DNA from: SB11 sp965222995 | GTDB lineage: Bacteria; Bacteroidota; Bacteroidia; UBA8524 | Assembly (NCBI GenBank): GCA_965222995.1 | Contig: OZ244977.1 | Location: 868,001-932,000 of the forward strand | Direction: 5' to 3' | DNA length: 64,000 bases | Shown: piece by piece, positions 16,668 through 24,517 of the stretch | How the letters are laid out: each line of letters opens with the position of its first letter | Numbering within the stretch: the stretch's first letter is position 1 | The notes under the pieces: generated by a model | What the model saw: the letters and a program-made list of their open reading frames with translations, nothing else | Databases searched by the model: none | What the model was told of the DNA's origin: nothing | Position numbers and translations under genes: made by a program

Positions 16668-17639
16668 GTGGAGTTTAGACTAACGTTTCCTATTCCTTTA
16701 TTTGAGGATAAAATTTCTTATCGTAATAAAATACTTTTAGCAGGTTCTTGTTTTGCCGAGAATATAGGTGAGTTAATGAACGATGCAAAACTTAATTGTT
16801 TCGTTAACCCTAATGGTATAGTATATAACCCTATAAGCATTGCAAACCATTTACAAAGAGTATTTAAAGGCAATGAGTATAAAGAAGATGAACTCTTCAA
16901 TTATAATGAGCTATGGGGAAGTTGGCAACATCACGGGGAATACTCAAATACCGATAGGGGCAAAACCTTAGCCCGTATTAATAAAGATTTTAATAAAGTA
17001 GAGAGCTATATAAATGAAGGCGATTGGCTGATAATTACATTTGGTTCAGCTTATGTATACAGGCTAAAAACAAGCAATGAAATTGTAGCAAATTGTCACA
17101 AATACCCAAATACTGAGTTTACTAAAGAATTGCTTACTGCTGATGAGATAGTAAGTACTTGGCAAAACCTTATTTCTCAAATCAAGCAGCAAAACCCTAA
17201 ACTTAAGGTTATACTCACAGTAAGCCCGGTACGTTATGTTAGAGATGGATTAGTAAATAATAATCTTAGTAAAGCCATCTTGTTGCAAGCAGTGCATGAG
17301 CTTTGCAAGCTTGATGCTATAAACTACTTTCCTGCATACGAACTTGTGCTGGATGATTTGCGCGATTATCGTTTTTTTGCTCAAGACCTTGTACATCCTA
17401 ACTCGCAAGCCATACACTATGTGTGGGAAAAGTTTGTTGATACCTTGTTTAGTGATGAAACAAAAGTAGTTTACAGTAAAGTTAAACCACTTGTAGCTGC
17501 TTCAAAACATCGGATATTGCATACGGGTACTGAGGCCCATAAAAAGTTTTTGGCAACACACCACCAAAAAGTTATTCAGCTTCAAAAAGAATATCCTTTT
17601 TTGGTACTTGAAGATTTGGTAGAGGCTTTTAGAAAATAA
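16668..17639 (+). CDS. GSCFA-family protein (SGNH-like esterase fold)
   Basis: A 323-residue protein whose start matches the GSCFA family: FRLTFPIP...KILLAGSCFAENIGELM (Ser in GSCFAENIG near residues 28-36), then FVNPNGIVYNPISIANHL, FGSAYVY, ILTVSPVRYVRDGL and a late FAQDLVHPNSQAIHYVWEKF with the Asp-x-x-His pair of SGNH hydrolases. Family function is not established; an esterase or lipase-like activity is inferred from the motif pattern. GTG 16668 is the only start upstream of the conserved FRLTFP; the overlapping ATG at 16666 runs into a stop after five codons. No signal peptide. Confidence 0.85.
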   Translation: MEFRLTFPIPLFEDKISYRNKILLAGSCFAENIGELMNDAKLNCFVNPNGIVYNPISIANHLQRVFKGNEYKEDELFNYNELWGSWQHHGEYSNTDRGKTLARINKDFNKVESYINEGDWLIITFGSAYVYRLKTSNEIVANCHKYPNTEFTKELLTADEIVSTWQNLISQIKQQNPKLKVILTVSPVRYVRDGLVNNNLSKAILLQAVHELCKLDAINYFPAYELVLDDLRDYRFFAQDLVHPNSQAIHYVWEKFVDTLFSDETKVVYSKVKPLVAASKHRILHTGTEAHKKFLATHHQKVIQLQKEYPFLVLEDLVEAFRK

Positions 17640-17642
17640 AAA

Positions 17643-17669
17643 ACCGTAGAATGTATTACACTCTACGGT
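17643..17669 (+). terminator. hairpin after the GSCFA gene
   Basis: ACCGTAGA and TCTACGGT arms with an inner TGT/ACA stem directly after the stop codon. The following bases (caatcatttt) form only a weak T-tract, so this may be a terminator or an mRNA 3'-stabilising hairpin. Confidence 0.5.
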
Positions 17670-17784
17670 CAATCATTTTAAATCTATATGTTTAAAACGA
17701 AAAAAGTTGCTCTATTAATCTAAATTTCAACTTTTGCGCCAAACCCTTATTTAATTAAGAAAATGACACAAAATTAATAGTAGC

Positions 17785-17934
17785 CTATTTCTCGTCTTCA
17801 ATAATCACCCCAGATTTACCTTTGTAGGGCGACTCAACATTAGGAACTTTTACAAGTAACTTGCGGTATTGTTTTTTCAATTCCGCAGTGGTTTTATTTC
17901 TTCTCGATTTACGTTTTAATCTTGTTACTGCCAT
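17785..17934 (-). CDS. 49-residue basic protein
   Basis: Small minus-strand gene, ATG at 17934 and TAG at 17785-17787. The product starts MAVTRLKRKSRRNKTTAEL, is strongly basic in its first half (11 K/R in the first 25 residues) and ends GKSGVIIEDEK. The pattern of a basic N-terminus and short acidic tail suggests nucleic-acid or ribosome association, and similar small basic proteins occur next to unrelated genes in Bacteroidota; the function is unknown. A minus-strand -7 box (TACCTTTG, 17957-17964) sits 22 nt before the start, which supports a real gene. Confidence 0.7.
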   Translation of the reverse strand: MAVTRLKRKSRRNKTTAELKKQYRKLLVKVPNVESPYKGKSGVIIEDEK

Positions 17935-17956
17935 AACGCTAACTTTTAAAGGATTG

Positions 17957-17964
17957 CAAAGGTA
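17957..17964 (-). promoter_or_regulatory. -7 box TACCTTTG for the 49-residue protein
   Basis: Exact TAnnTTTG on the minus strand 22 nt upstream of ATG 17934. No TTG is visible at the expected -33 distance. Confidence 0.5.
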
Positions 17965-18008
17965 AGTTTTTTAGATTTTATTATGAAACATATGTGCTAA
18001 AAAAACTA

Positions 18009-18530
18009 CTAATAGTCATCGTACCTGTTCCATAATTTACCGTCATAAAAAACCCTTTCTACTAAAACTTCATCAATCTCATAAGTATAACCCTTGGGTG
18101 GTTTGCAAACTTTAAATGCAAAATAGCGTCCACCGCCTGCTCTGCAACCACCCCAAATGTTATATACTTTCCACACCAGTTTCTTTTGTGTAGTGTCTAA
18201 ATACATAAAATGCTCAAAACGGGCATGGCAATCTCCCCCAAAATAGCTCTGTAGTATTACAAAGCTGTCAATATTAAAACTACTTAAATTCTTTTTCGTT
18301 AAACTGTCGTAAGCTGTAAGCAGACTATCGTTATCAATAATGGCGGGAGTTTTAAAATACCCCAATTGCTTAAAGATTAGCAAGCTTAAATGTTGTACAG
18401 GTATGTACCCCATTTTTATAATTGCAGAATCTTCCTTTTCAGGATAAAAGTCGTACAATCTCTTTTTTTTCTGTGCAAATGCAGAGAGGGTACAAAAGGT
18501 TAATACTGCTAAGATTAATAGCTTTTTCAT
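18009..18530 (-). CDS. secreted protein of unknown function
   Basis: A 173-residue exported protein with a clear signal peptide (residues 1-19, LTFCTLSAFAQ). The mature part starts with a basic KKKRLYDFYPEKE stretch, has an IPVQHLSLLIFKQLGYF helix, and contains several aromatic and cysteine residues (DCHARFEHFMYLD, GGCRAGGGRYFAFKVCKPP) that could form disulfides. No known domain is recognised. It lies between the small basic gene and an SDR, all on the minus strand. Confidence 0.7.
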   Translation of the reverse strand: MKKLLILAVLTFCTLSAFAQKKKRLYDFYPEKEDSAIIKMGYIPVQHLSLLIFKQLGYFKTPAIIDNDSLLTAYDSLTKKNLSSFNIDSFVILQSYFGGDCHARFEHFMYLDTTQKKLVWKVYNIWGGCRAGGGRYFAFKVCKPPKGYTYEIDEVLVERVFYDGKLWNRYDDY

Positions 18531-18569
18531 GGCTATTAATACCTTTATTAGTAAAAGTGTAAATGGTGT

Positions 18570-19361
18570 TTATAAACAAGCTGTTCGTCCACCATCAACA
18601 ACCACATTGGTACCGTTAATATAACCCGCAAGGGGCGAAGCCAAAAAAGTAGCTGCGTTACCAATTTCTTCAGGGGCAGCAAAGCGTGCAGCAGGTATTT
18701 CTGCCAACATATCTTTTTCTACTGCTTCACGTTCTTTATTTGCTTTGGTACTTTTATTATCAATAATGGCACTTAAACGCTCTGTTTCGGTGGCTCCGGG
18801 TAATACATTATTTACAGTAATACCAAATGGAGCCAACTCGCCTGCTAAGGTTTTAGCCCAGTTTCCAACAGCACCTCGTATAGTATTAGAAACTCCCAAA
18901 CCCGGTATAGGTTGTTTTACTGAGGTAGATATGATATTAATAATACGGCCGTAGCCTTCTTTTTTCATTCCCTCAACCACAGTTTGCACCAATATTTGGT
19001 TACACACCAAATGAGCCTGAAAGGCGGCTAAAAATTGTTCGGTACTGGAGTCAATTGCTTTCCCTGCCGGAGGTCCCCCTGTATTATTTACCAGTATATG
19101 TACCGGTTGGGTTTTAAGCAGGTAATTTTCCAGCTTCACTTTTAATATATGTGGCGTGCTAAAATCAGCAGTTATTGTCTCATGGTTTTGATTATACGGT
19201 GTAGGTAACTGCTCTTTAGCTTTGGCTAGTTTTTCAGGGTTTCTGGCAATAAGTATTACTGTTGCACCTGCTTCAGCCATCAGTTTGGCTGTGGCTAAAC
19301 CTATACCTTGTGTACTGCCGCATACAACGGCGCGCTTATTTCTTAAATCTATTTGTAGCAT
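18570..19361 (-). CDS. SDR-family oxidoreductase (3-oxoacyl-ACP reductase-like)
   Basis: Classical SDR of 263 residues. It has VVCGSTQGIGLATAKL (about 12-27) for NAD(P) binding, LVNNTGGPP (about 91-99), a catalytic Ser in IINIISTSVKQP and a C-terminal EIGNAATFLASPLAGYINGTNVVVDGG, the FabG-type end. The catalytic Tyr-x-x-x-Lys is not in its usual form: after the Ser comes GLGVSNTIRGAVGNWAKTLA, so Tyr is replaced by Ser/Asn and Lys by Arg. This is a recognisable SDR subgroup whose chemistry is uncertain. A -7 box TAGGTTTG (19369-19376, minus) ends 7 nt before ATG 19361, so the mRNA is nearly leaderless. Confidence 0.85.
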   Translation of the reverse strand: MLQIDLRNKRAVVCGSTQGIGLATAKLMAEAGATVILIARNPEKLAKAKEQLPTPYNQNHETITADFSTPHILKVKLENYLLKTQPVHILVNNTGGPPAGKAIDSSTEQFLAAFQAHLVCNQILVQTVVEGMKKEGYGRIINIISTSVKQPIPGLGVSNTIRGAVGNWAKTLAGELAPFGITVNNVLPGATETERLSAIIDNKSTKANKEREAVEKDMLAEIPAARFAAPEEIGNAATFLASPLAGYINGTNVVVDGGRTACL

Positions 19362-19368
19362 AAAGCTG

Positions 19369-19376
19369 CAAACCTA
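19369..19376 (-). promoter_or_regulatory. -7 box TAGGTTTG for the minus-strand SDR
   Basis: Exact TAnnTTTG element on the minus strand, 7 nt before the start codon; forms a divergent pair with the plus-strand box at 19425-19432. Confidence 0.5.
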
Positions 19377-19424
19377 ATGCTATTTTAAGCTATGATGAAA
19401 GTTTTTTGTTAAAACTAAGCGTTC

Positions 19425-19432
19425 TAAATTTG
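19425..19432 (+). promoter_or_regulatory. -7 box TAAATTTG for the 188-residue protein
   Basis: Exact TAnnTTTG with a TTTTG at 19404-19408 upstream (16-nt spacing). ATG 19451 lies 18 nt downstream. Confidence 0.5.
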
Positions 19433-19450
19433 CAGTAGAGAATTAGAGAA

Positions 19451-20017
19451 ATGCACGCATTAGAGCCATTTTACTTGTGGAGAGAATTATATCGCGCTGA
19501 GGATGACCAGCGTTCACCTTTTTATGAGCGTGAGTATAGTGAATTTCAGTATTCTAATAAAATATACGACCACTTTATTCATCCACAATGGGATGATTTT
19601 GGTTCGTCAACCTTATATGTGAAAATAATTTTTGCCGACTATGTAGACGGGTTCGCCGTTATTGAAATGATTGGGGAGTGGAATGATGCCATTGATAACG
19701 ATATAATGTTTTTGAAGCGGGAGGTAATTGAACCTTTGATTGATATGGGGATAGATAAATACATAATGGTAGGCGAAAATGTGTTGAATTTCCATGCAAG
19801 CGACGATTCATATTATGAAGAATGGTTTGGTGATATGGATGATGGTTGGATTGCTTTTATAAACTTTAGAGAGCATGTGCTTGATGAGTTTAAAGCTAAC
19901 AATATTGATTTTTATATAAACTTTGGTGGCGAATTGGATGATTTGGCTTGGCGAAAACTTTCTCCGCACCAGTTTTATGGCAGGGTTGAAGAGTTGCTGA
20001 ACCATAGATTGGCTTAA
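19451..20017 (+). CDS. conserved-looking acidic cytoplasmic protein, function unknown
   Basis: A 188-residue soluble protein, acidic and rich in aromatic residues (FYLWRELYRAEDDQRSPFYE, IHPQWDDFGSSTLYVKIIFAD, WRKLSPHQFYGRVEELLN). No signal peptide or membrane helix. The layout suggests an alpha/beta fold with alternating strands (LYVKIIFADYVDGFAVIEMIG, KYIMVGENVLNF, WIAFINF, IDFYINFGGELDDL). No family is recognised. It has its own divergent promoter next to the SDR. Confidence 0.75.
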   Translation: MHALEPFYLWRELYRAEDDQRSPFYEREYSEFQYSNKIYDHFIHPQWDDFGSSTLYVKIIFADYVDGFAVIEMIGEWNDAIDNDIMFLKREVIEPLIDMGIDKYIMVGENVLNFHASDDSYYEEWFGDMDDGWIAFINFREHVLDEFKANNIDFYINFGGELDDLAWRKLSPHQFYGRVEELLNHRLA

Positions 20018-20064
20018 CTTAGTTTGAAGCCCATTGCTAAATGTTTTAATGTATATTGCTGTAT

Positions 20065-20466
20065 ATGAAAACCTTTTTTACCCTATTAATTTTTGTAATC
20101 TGTATATCATCAACACAAGCTCAAACATGGCAAAATGCTGATACGGTTTCTTGCCCTGATGATGTGGAGAATATTTATGTTCGTCCACTGTACAGCGATA
20201 GCTTGAGCAGCAGTTTTGTGATTTTTGTGAAAAAGGAAGTAAAAAACCACAAGCATGTCTTACACAGCGAGCATGTGATAGTTTTAGAGGGAGAAGCAAA
20301 AATGACTTTGGGCACTAAAGAGTTTACTATTAAAAAGGGGGAGGTGATTTTTATACCTAAGGGTGTCCCGCATAGGGTAATTACAACCTCTAAAAAGCCA
20401 TTAAAGGTAATCTCAATACAAGCACCTAAGTTTACAGGTAAAGATAGAATAATGTTGAACTGGTAA
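20065..20466 (+). CDS. secreted cupin-domain protein
   Basis: A 133-residue exported protein: signal peptide (1-19, ISSTQAQ) followed by a single cupin barrel. Metal-ligand-like positions are visible in KNHKHVLHSEHVIVLEGEAKMTLG (read as NHKHVLHSEHV and VLEGEAKM) and in GEVIFIPKGVPHRV, the second cupin motif with Pro-Lys-Gly-x-Pro-His. Enzymatic or binding role unknown. ATG 20065 is preferred over TTG 20056 for the signal peptide. It is convergent with the frameshifted barrel gene; the stops are 1 bp apart. Confidence 0.82.
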   Translation: MKTFFTLLIFVICISSTQAQTWQNADTVSCPDDVENIYVRPLYSDSLSSSFVIFVKKEVKNHKHVLHSEHVIVLEGEAKMTLGTKEFTIKKGEVIFIPKGVPHRVITTSKKPLKVISIQAPKFTGKDRIMLNW

Positions 20467-20467
20467 A

Positions 20468-21080
20468 CTAAAAAATATAAGCTAAACCACTATAAGCTGA
20501 CAGAGTTGGAAAACCATTCCCAAAATTATTATTCAAAGGTAAATAGTGATAGCTTCTTGTACCCAAACTAATGGATAAGGAATTATAAAGCTTATACCTT
20601 CCGCTAAAACCTACCGTAAAGTAATTGTAAAACTTAGAGGTATTAACCCTGTCGTAGGGAAATAATACGGTATCTTTTGAGAAACTTTTAATTACAGTAT
20701 TTTGCTCAATAAGCAGGTTATAGCCTGCATCAACAAAAAACTCCCACCCATTATCTACAGCATTGAAGTTATATGAAAGTGTTAGTGGTATTGAAACAAA
20801 GCTTGCTTCAGCATCAAACTCATAACGTTTTGATGTGGAAGTATTAAAATACCATGCTTTGTAAGTTGAAGTAAAGTTATTTAAGCTTAAAATTTGACTT
20901 AAAATAGCGCTCGAAGAAAATACCGAATGATTTAGCTTTATTATTTCTATAATGGGCAGGTTTACTTGTAGTGGGAAGAAAATAATTTCCTTCAACACCC
21001 ACTGAAGTATAAGCACTTTGAGCATTTGAAACTAAAAAGCTGCTACAAAGCACAACCCATAAAACTATTCTGCTTAGCAT
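20468..21080 (-). pseudogene. outer-membrane beta-barrel protein gene with a frameshift
   Basis: Two overlapping minus-strand reading frames together make one outer-membrane barrel protein. The 5' frame (21080 down to 20877) encodes a signal peptide (VVLCSSFLVSNAQ) and the first strands, ending in ...YFKSNFKLK and a stop. The continuation in another frame (from about 20890 to 20468) reads LNNFTSTYKAWYFNTSTSKRY and carries the rest of the barrel, ending SAYSGLAYIF with the C-terminal Phe expected of such proteins. Removing one A from CTTAAATAAC (about 20883-20892) restores a single frame of about 203 residues. It may be a recent pseudogene or a sequencing or assembly error. Confidence 0.75.
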
Positions 21081-21108
21081 TTATCCCTTAAGATAATTCA
21101 AATTTCAT

Positions 21109-21144
21109 AGAAAAAGAAAAGCTCCTTCTATTTGAAGGAGCTTT
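21109..21144 (-). terminator. Rho-independent terminator of the T9SS hydrolase-like gene
   Basis: On the minus strand: AAAGCTCCTTC-aaata-GAAGGAGCTTTT followed by CTTTTTC. It lies 32 bp after the stop at 21176 and ahead of the barrel gene. Confidence 0.85.
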
Positions 21145-21175
21145 AAACATAGTTTATAGGTTAGTTTACAGTATC

Positions 21176-22696
21176 TTATTCAAAAAGAATTTTGCTATGA
21201 GCAATACCCTTATCAAGTACAGCACGTACCAAATAAACTCCTGCTGGGAGGTCATCTCTATTGATAATTGCTACATTCTGGTTTACATTTTCCTGAGAAG
21301 CAACCAGTTTACCTGCAACGGTATATACCTCTATAGTATTTATAGTTCCTTGCTCAAAAGAAACACTAAAGTTAGTTGAAGCAGGGTTAGGATATACTTT
21401 AACTTTAGCGCTTAGGTCTAAATCTTTTATGCTGTTAAGTTTAGATGGGCAGCCGGGTAGTCCTAGAGCACAAACCATACGTGGAGTTAAGAAACCTTGT
21501 ATAGTATCTATATAAGCCATTGCTTTGGTTTTGCTCATATCAGGATTAGAGAACATAGATTGTGCATGAGCTGTAACACCAATTTGTCCTGCAGCTTTAA
21601 TAGATACACTATCCCACCACTCCCATGGCGAACCTTGATTAGCAAACTGTGAAGCTACTTTGGGTATGTATAAAGGGTATAAAGCCTGAAAACCCTCATT
21701 TATAGTTTTAGCTTGTACTGAGTAAGGGTCGGTGTAGTCTCTATCATTAATATCATCGTTATTACCTAAACGTTGAGATATACGAATAGTCTCTCTACTA
21801 CCACATGCATTATTAATTACTGTTGTTTGGGTAGTTGGTACAATAACATTACTAAAACCATAAGGAGCTAACGGGTCGTTTACACAATGAATAGATACTA
21901 TTGGTGTTTCACCTGCTTCAATCCAAGAAGAATCTCCTGTAGCACCGCCATAGTTAAATACAAAGTTTACGTCAGTAGATACATTTGCATCTCCGGCTAT
22001 GTTTAATTGTGGAACACCTCCTAAGCCTAACCAGTCTCCAAATGCTTGAGTATTAACCATTGGCATTGTGTTTGGCCAGCTAAATTTCTCTAATTCAACT
22101 TCTGATTGTTTGTTAAGAGAAGAATAAGCTAGTGCTACATACCCTCCTGTTCCTTGCCCGCCTATAGCTATTTTGTTTACATCAACTTTATAAGTAGATG
22201 CGTTTGAGCGGAAAAAGCGAACACAATTACGAGTATCTTGTATAGCCCTGTATGTAGCCTGTAGTAACAGCGAAGTAGCTGTATCAGAGTTAGTAGTTAA
22301 AGGGTTCCAGCCTAAACGATAGCTCATAGCAACTGCTACATATCCTTTTCGGGCAAAGCGTCGGCACATTTCTGCCATAGCACTATCTTTTCTAGAACCT
22401 GTAGTTTGCCCATTAACCAACGGAGGTAAAAAACTTCCTGTATGCAATAATATTACTAATGGGCGTGCTGAAGCCGTATCACCTGTGGGTTCATAAATAT
22501 CACACATTAAACCGGTTTTAACCAATGGTGGAGGAATTGCAGGTAGTGCAGGCCAAGACATATTAGAGTCGTAAACAACATTTTCAGCTACTGTTGCACT
22601 TGCATAAACCTCTGTTAAAAACCGTTGAGATTTTGCAGGAATAAAACTAAGAAAACAAAGCGTTAAGCCTAGTGTTAATAGTAAATTTTTCTTCAT
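21176..22696 (-). CDS. T9SS-secreted alpha/beta-hydrolase-fold protein lacking the nucleophile Ser
   Basis: A 506-residue secreted protein: signal peptide (1-23, IPAKSQ), an alpha/beta-hydrolase domain (about 55-400) and a type A T9SS sorting domain (about 430-506; VYPNPASTNFSV, DLPAGVYLVRA). The oxyanion-loop equivalent is VILLHTGSF (about 81-89). The nucleophile elbow, normally G-E-S-A-G-G in this esterase group, reads G-Q-G-T-G-G (180-185), with Gly182 where Ser should be. CVNDPLAPYG may hold the Asp. The protein is therefore probably a binding or structural member of the fold, or uses unusual chemistry. It has its own terminator. Confidence 0.82.
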   Translation of the reverse strand: MKKNLLLTLGLTLCFLSFIPAKSQRFLTEVYASATVAENVVYDSNMSWPALPAIPPPLVKTGLMCDIYEPTGDTASARPLVILLHTGSFLPPLVNGQTTGSRKDSAMAEMCRRFARKGYVAVAMSYRLGWNPLTTNSDTATSLLLQATYRAIQDTRNCVRFFRSNASTYKVDVNKIAIGGQGTGGYVALAYSSLNKQSEVELEKFSWPNTMPMVNTQAFGDWLGLGGVPQLNIAGDANVSTDVNFVFNYGGATGDSSWIEAGETPIVSIHCVNDPLAPYGFSNVIVPTTQTTVINNACGSRETIRISQRLGNNDDINDRDYTDPYSVQAKTINEGFQALYPLYIPKVASQFANQGSPWEWWDSVSIKAAGQIGVTAHAQSMFSNPDMSKTKAMAYIDTIQGFLTPRMVCALGLPGCPSKLNSIKDLDLSAKVKVYPNPASTNFSVSFEQGTINTIEVYTVAGKLVASQENVNQNVAIINRDDLPAGVYLVRAVLDKGIAHSKILFE

Positions 22697-22797
22697 AATA
22701 AGATATGGTTTTTGTGAAAGTAATTTTTTCTAGGTTACAATATCATGAAAAAGGAACAGAATTCCACCAAATATGATAAAAGTAAGTTAACATTCGC

Positions 22798-24423
22798 TTA
22801 ATACATGTAGCGATTTTGATTGTAATCTTTTGCGGCTTTTACAAAGCGAATAAATAAAGGGTGTGGGTTGGCTACAGTACTCTTTAGTTCAGGGTGAAAC
22901 TGAACACCCATAAAATGAGGATGGTCTTTCAGTTCAATTATTTCTACTAATTCTCCATTAGGGTTTATACCTGTTGCCATCATACCTTTTTCAGCAAATT
23001 GGTCAAGGTATTTATTGTTAAACTCATAGCGGTGGCGGTGGCGTTCACTTACTTTCACTTTGCCATAGGCAGTTGAAGCAATAGAGCCTTTTTTAACTTC
23101 GCAAGGGTAAGCCCCTAAACGCATGGTACCCCCTTTTTGGGTTACTTTTTTCTGCTCATCCATTAAGCTGATGATAGGGTTTTTTGTTTTCGGGCTCATT
23201 TCCGTAGAATCAGCACCTTTAAGACCTACTACATTTCTTGCAAACTCAATGGCAGCACACTGCATTCCTAAGCAAATACCAAAGAATGGTATTTTATTCT
23301 CACGAACATATTTTATTGCTTCAATTTTTCCTGCAATACCGCGTTCGCCAAAACCGGGTGCTACTAAAACTCCGTCTAAATGCCCCAGTTTTTGTTGTAC
23401 ATTATCTGTATGTAAAGCTTCTGAATGTATAAACTCTAGGTTTACTTTACACTCTTTTTCAGCTCCGGCATGTATAAATGCTTCTGTTATAGATTTATAT
23501 GCATCAGGCAATTCTATATATTTCCCTACTAACCCAATTTTTACCTCAGTTTTAGGGTGTTTGTGTTTCAACAAAAATGCTCTCCACATTTCCAGTGTGG
23601 GTTCAGTTCTTCCGGGTAGCTTAAGCTTGCTAAGCGTAACCTTATCAAGCTTTTCTTTTTGCATTACCAAAGGAACATCGTAAATAGTTTCTACATCAAT
23701 AGATTCTATAACTGCATTTGCTTTTACGTTACAAAACAAGGCTAGTTTTTTACGTATATCAGCCGTTAAATGGTGTTCTGTACGGCATACCAATATATCA
23801 GGCTGTATACCATACTCTAAAAGCATTTTTACACTGTGCTGTGTAGGTTTTGTTTTAAGTTCTTTTGAGGCTGCAAGGTATGGCACTAGTGTAAGGTGAA
23901 TTACAATAACATCTTCGGCAGGCAGTTCCCAGTTTAATTGTCTAACTGCTTCTATGTAGGGTAGTGATTCAATATCACCTACTGTACCACCAATTTCTGA
24001 AATTATAATATCGTATTTGCCATCTTCTCCCAACAGTTGGAAACGGCGTTTTATTTCATCAGTAATATGTGGGATAACCTGTACGGTTTTCCCCAAATAA
24101 TCCCCGTTACGTTCTTTTTGAATTACTGTTTGGTATATTTTACCTGTGGTAACATTATTGGCTTGTGATGTAGGAATATTTAAAAAACGCTCGTAGTGTC
24201 CTAAGTCTAAGTCTGTTTCCGCACCGTCTTCTGTTACATAACATTCACCATGTTCGTATGGGTTCATAGTACCGGGGTCAACATTAATATACGGATCAAA
24301 TTTTTGGATTGTTACGGAATATCCTCTAGCCTGGAGCAACTTAGCTAATGAAGCTGAAACAATACCCTTACCTAATGACGACGTAACCCCGCCCGTTACA
24401 AAAACGTGTTTAACTCTTTTCAT
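22798..24423 (-). CDS. pyrG: CTP synthase
   Basis: A 541-residue cytoplasmic enzyme converting UTP to CTP with ATP and glutamine. The N-terminal synthetase domain shows VFVTGGVTSSLGKGIVSASL (about 7-26), DPYINVDPGTMNPYEHGE (split: DPYINVDPGTM, NPYEHGE) and GGTVGDIES. The C-terminal glutaminase domain has PFFGICLGMQCA with the catalytic Cys, and HPELKSTVANPHPLF with the catalytic His-x-Glu pair. Length is normal and the start is the canonical MKRVKHVFVTGG. It is upstream of no obvious partner; kdsB on the same strand lies 94 bp upstream and may share transcription. Confidence 0.97.
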   Translation of the reverse strand: MKRVKHVFVTGGVTSSLGKGIVSASLAKLLQARGYSVTIQKFDPYINVDPGTMNPYEHGECYVTEDGAETDLDLGHYERFLNIPTSQANNVTTGKIYQTVIQKERNGDYLGKTVQVIPHITDEIKRRFQLLGEDGKYDIIISEIGGTVGDIESLPYIEAVRQLNWELPAEDVIVIHLTLVPYLAASKELKTKPTQHSVKMLLEYGIQPDILVCRTEHHLTADIRKKLALFCNVKANAVIESIDVETIYDVPLVMQKEKLDKVTLSKLKLPGRTEPTLEMWRAFLLKHKHPKTEVKIGLVGKYIELPDAYKSITEAFIHAGAEKECKVNLEFIHSEALHTDNVQQKLGHLDGVLVAPGFGERGIAGKIEAIKYVRENKIPFFGICLGMQCAAIEFARNVVGLKGADSTEMSPKTKNPIISLMDEQKKVTQKGGTMRLGAYPCEVKKGSIASTAYGKVKVSERHRHRYEFNNKYLDQFAEKGMMATGINPNGELVEIIELKDHPHFMGVQFHPELKSTVANPHPLFIRFVKAAKDYNQNRYMY

Positions 24424-24517
24424 GACAAAATTTGTGGTGCTGATAAAATGATGTTTTAAAACCTATTTAAAACATCTTATCGGACGGGATGCAAAGCTAT
24501 TAATTTTTAGCTTAAGG

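Noticed and set aside
23123..23683. 186-codon plus-strand frame inside pyrG
   Set aside because: Antisense to highly conserved CTP synthase sequence; composition and lack of motifs point to a shadow.
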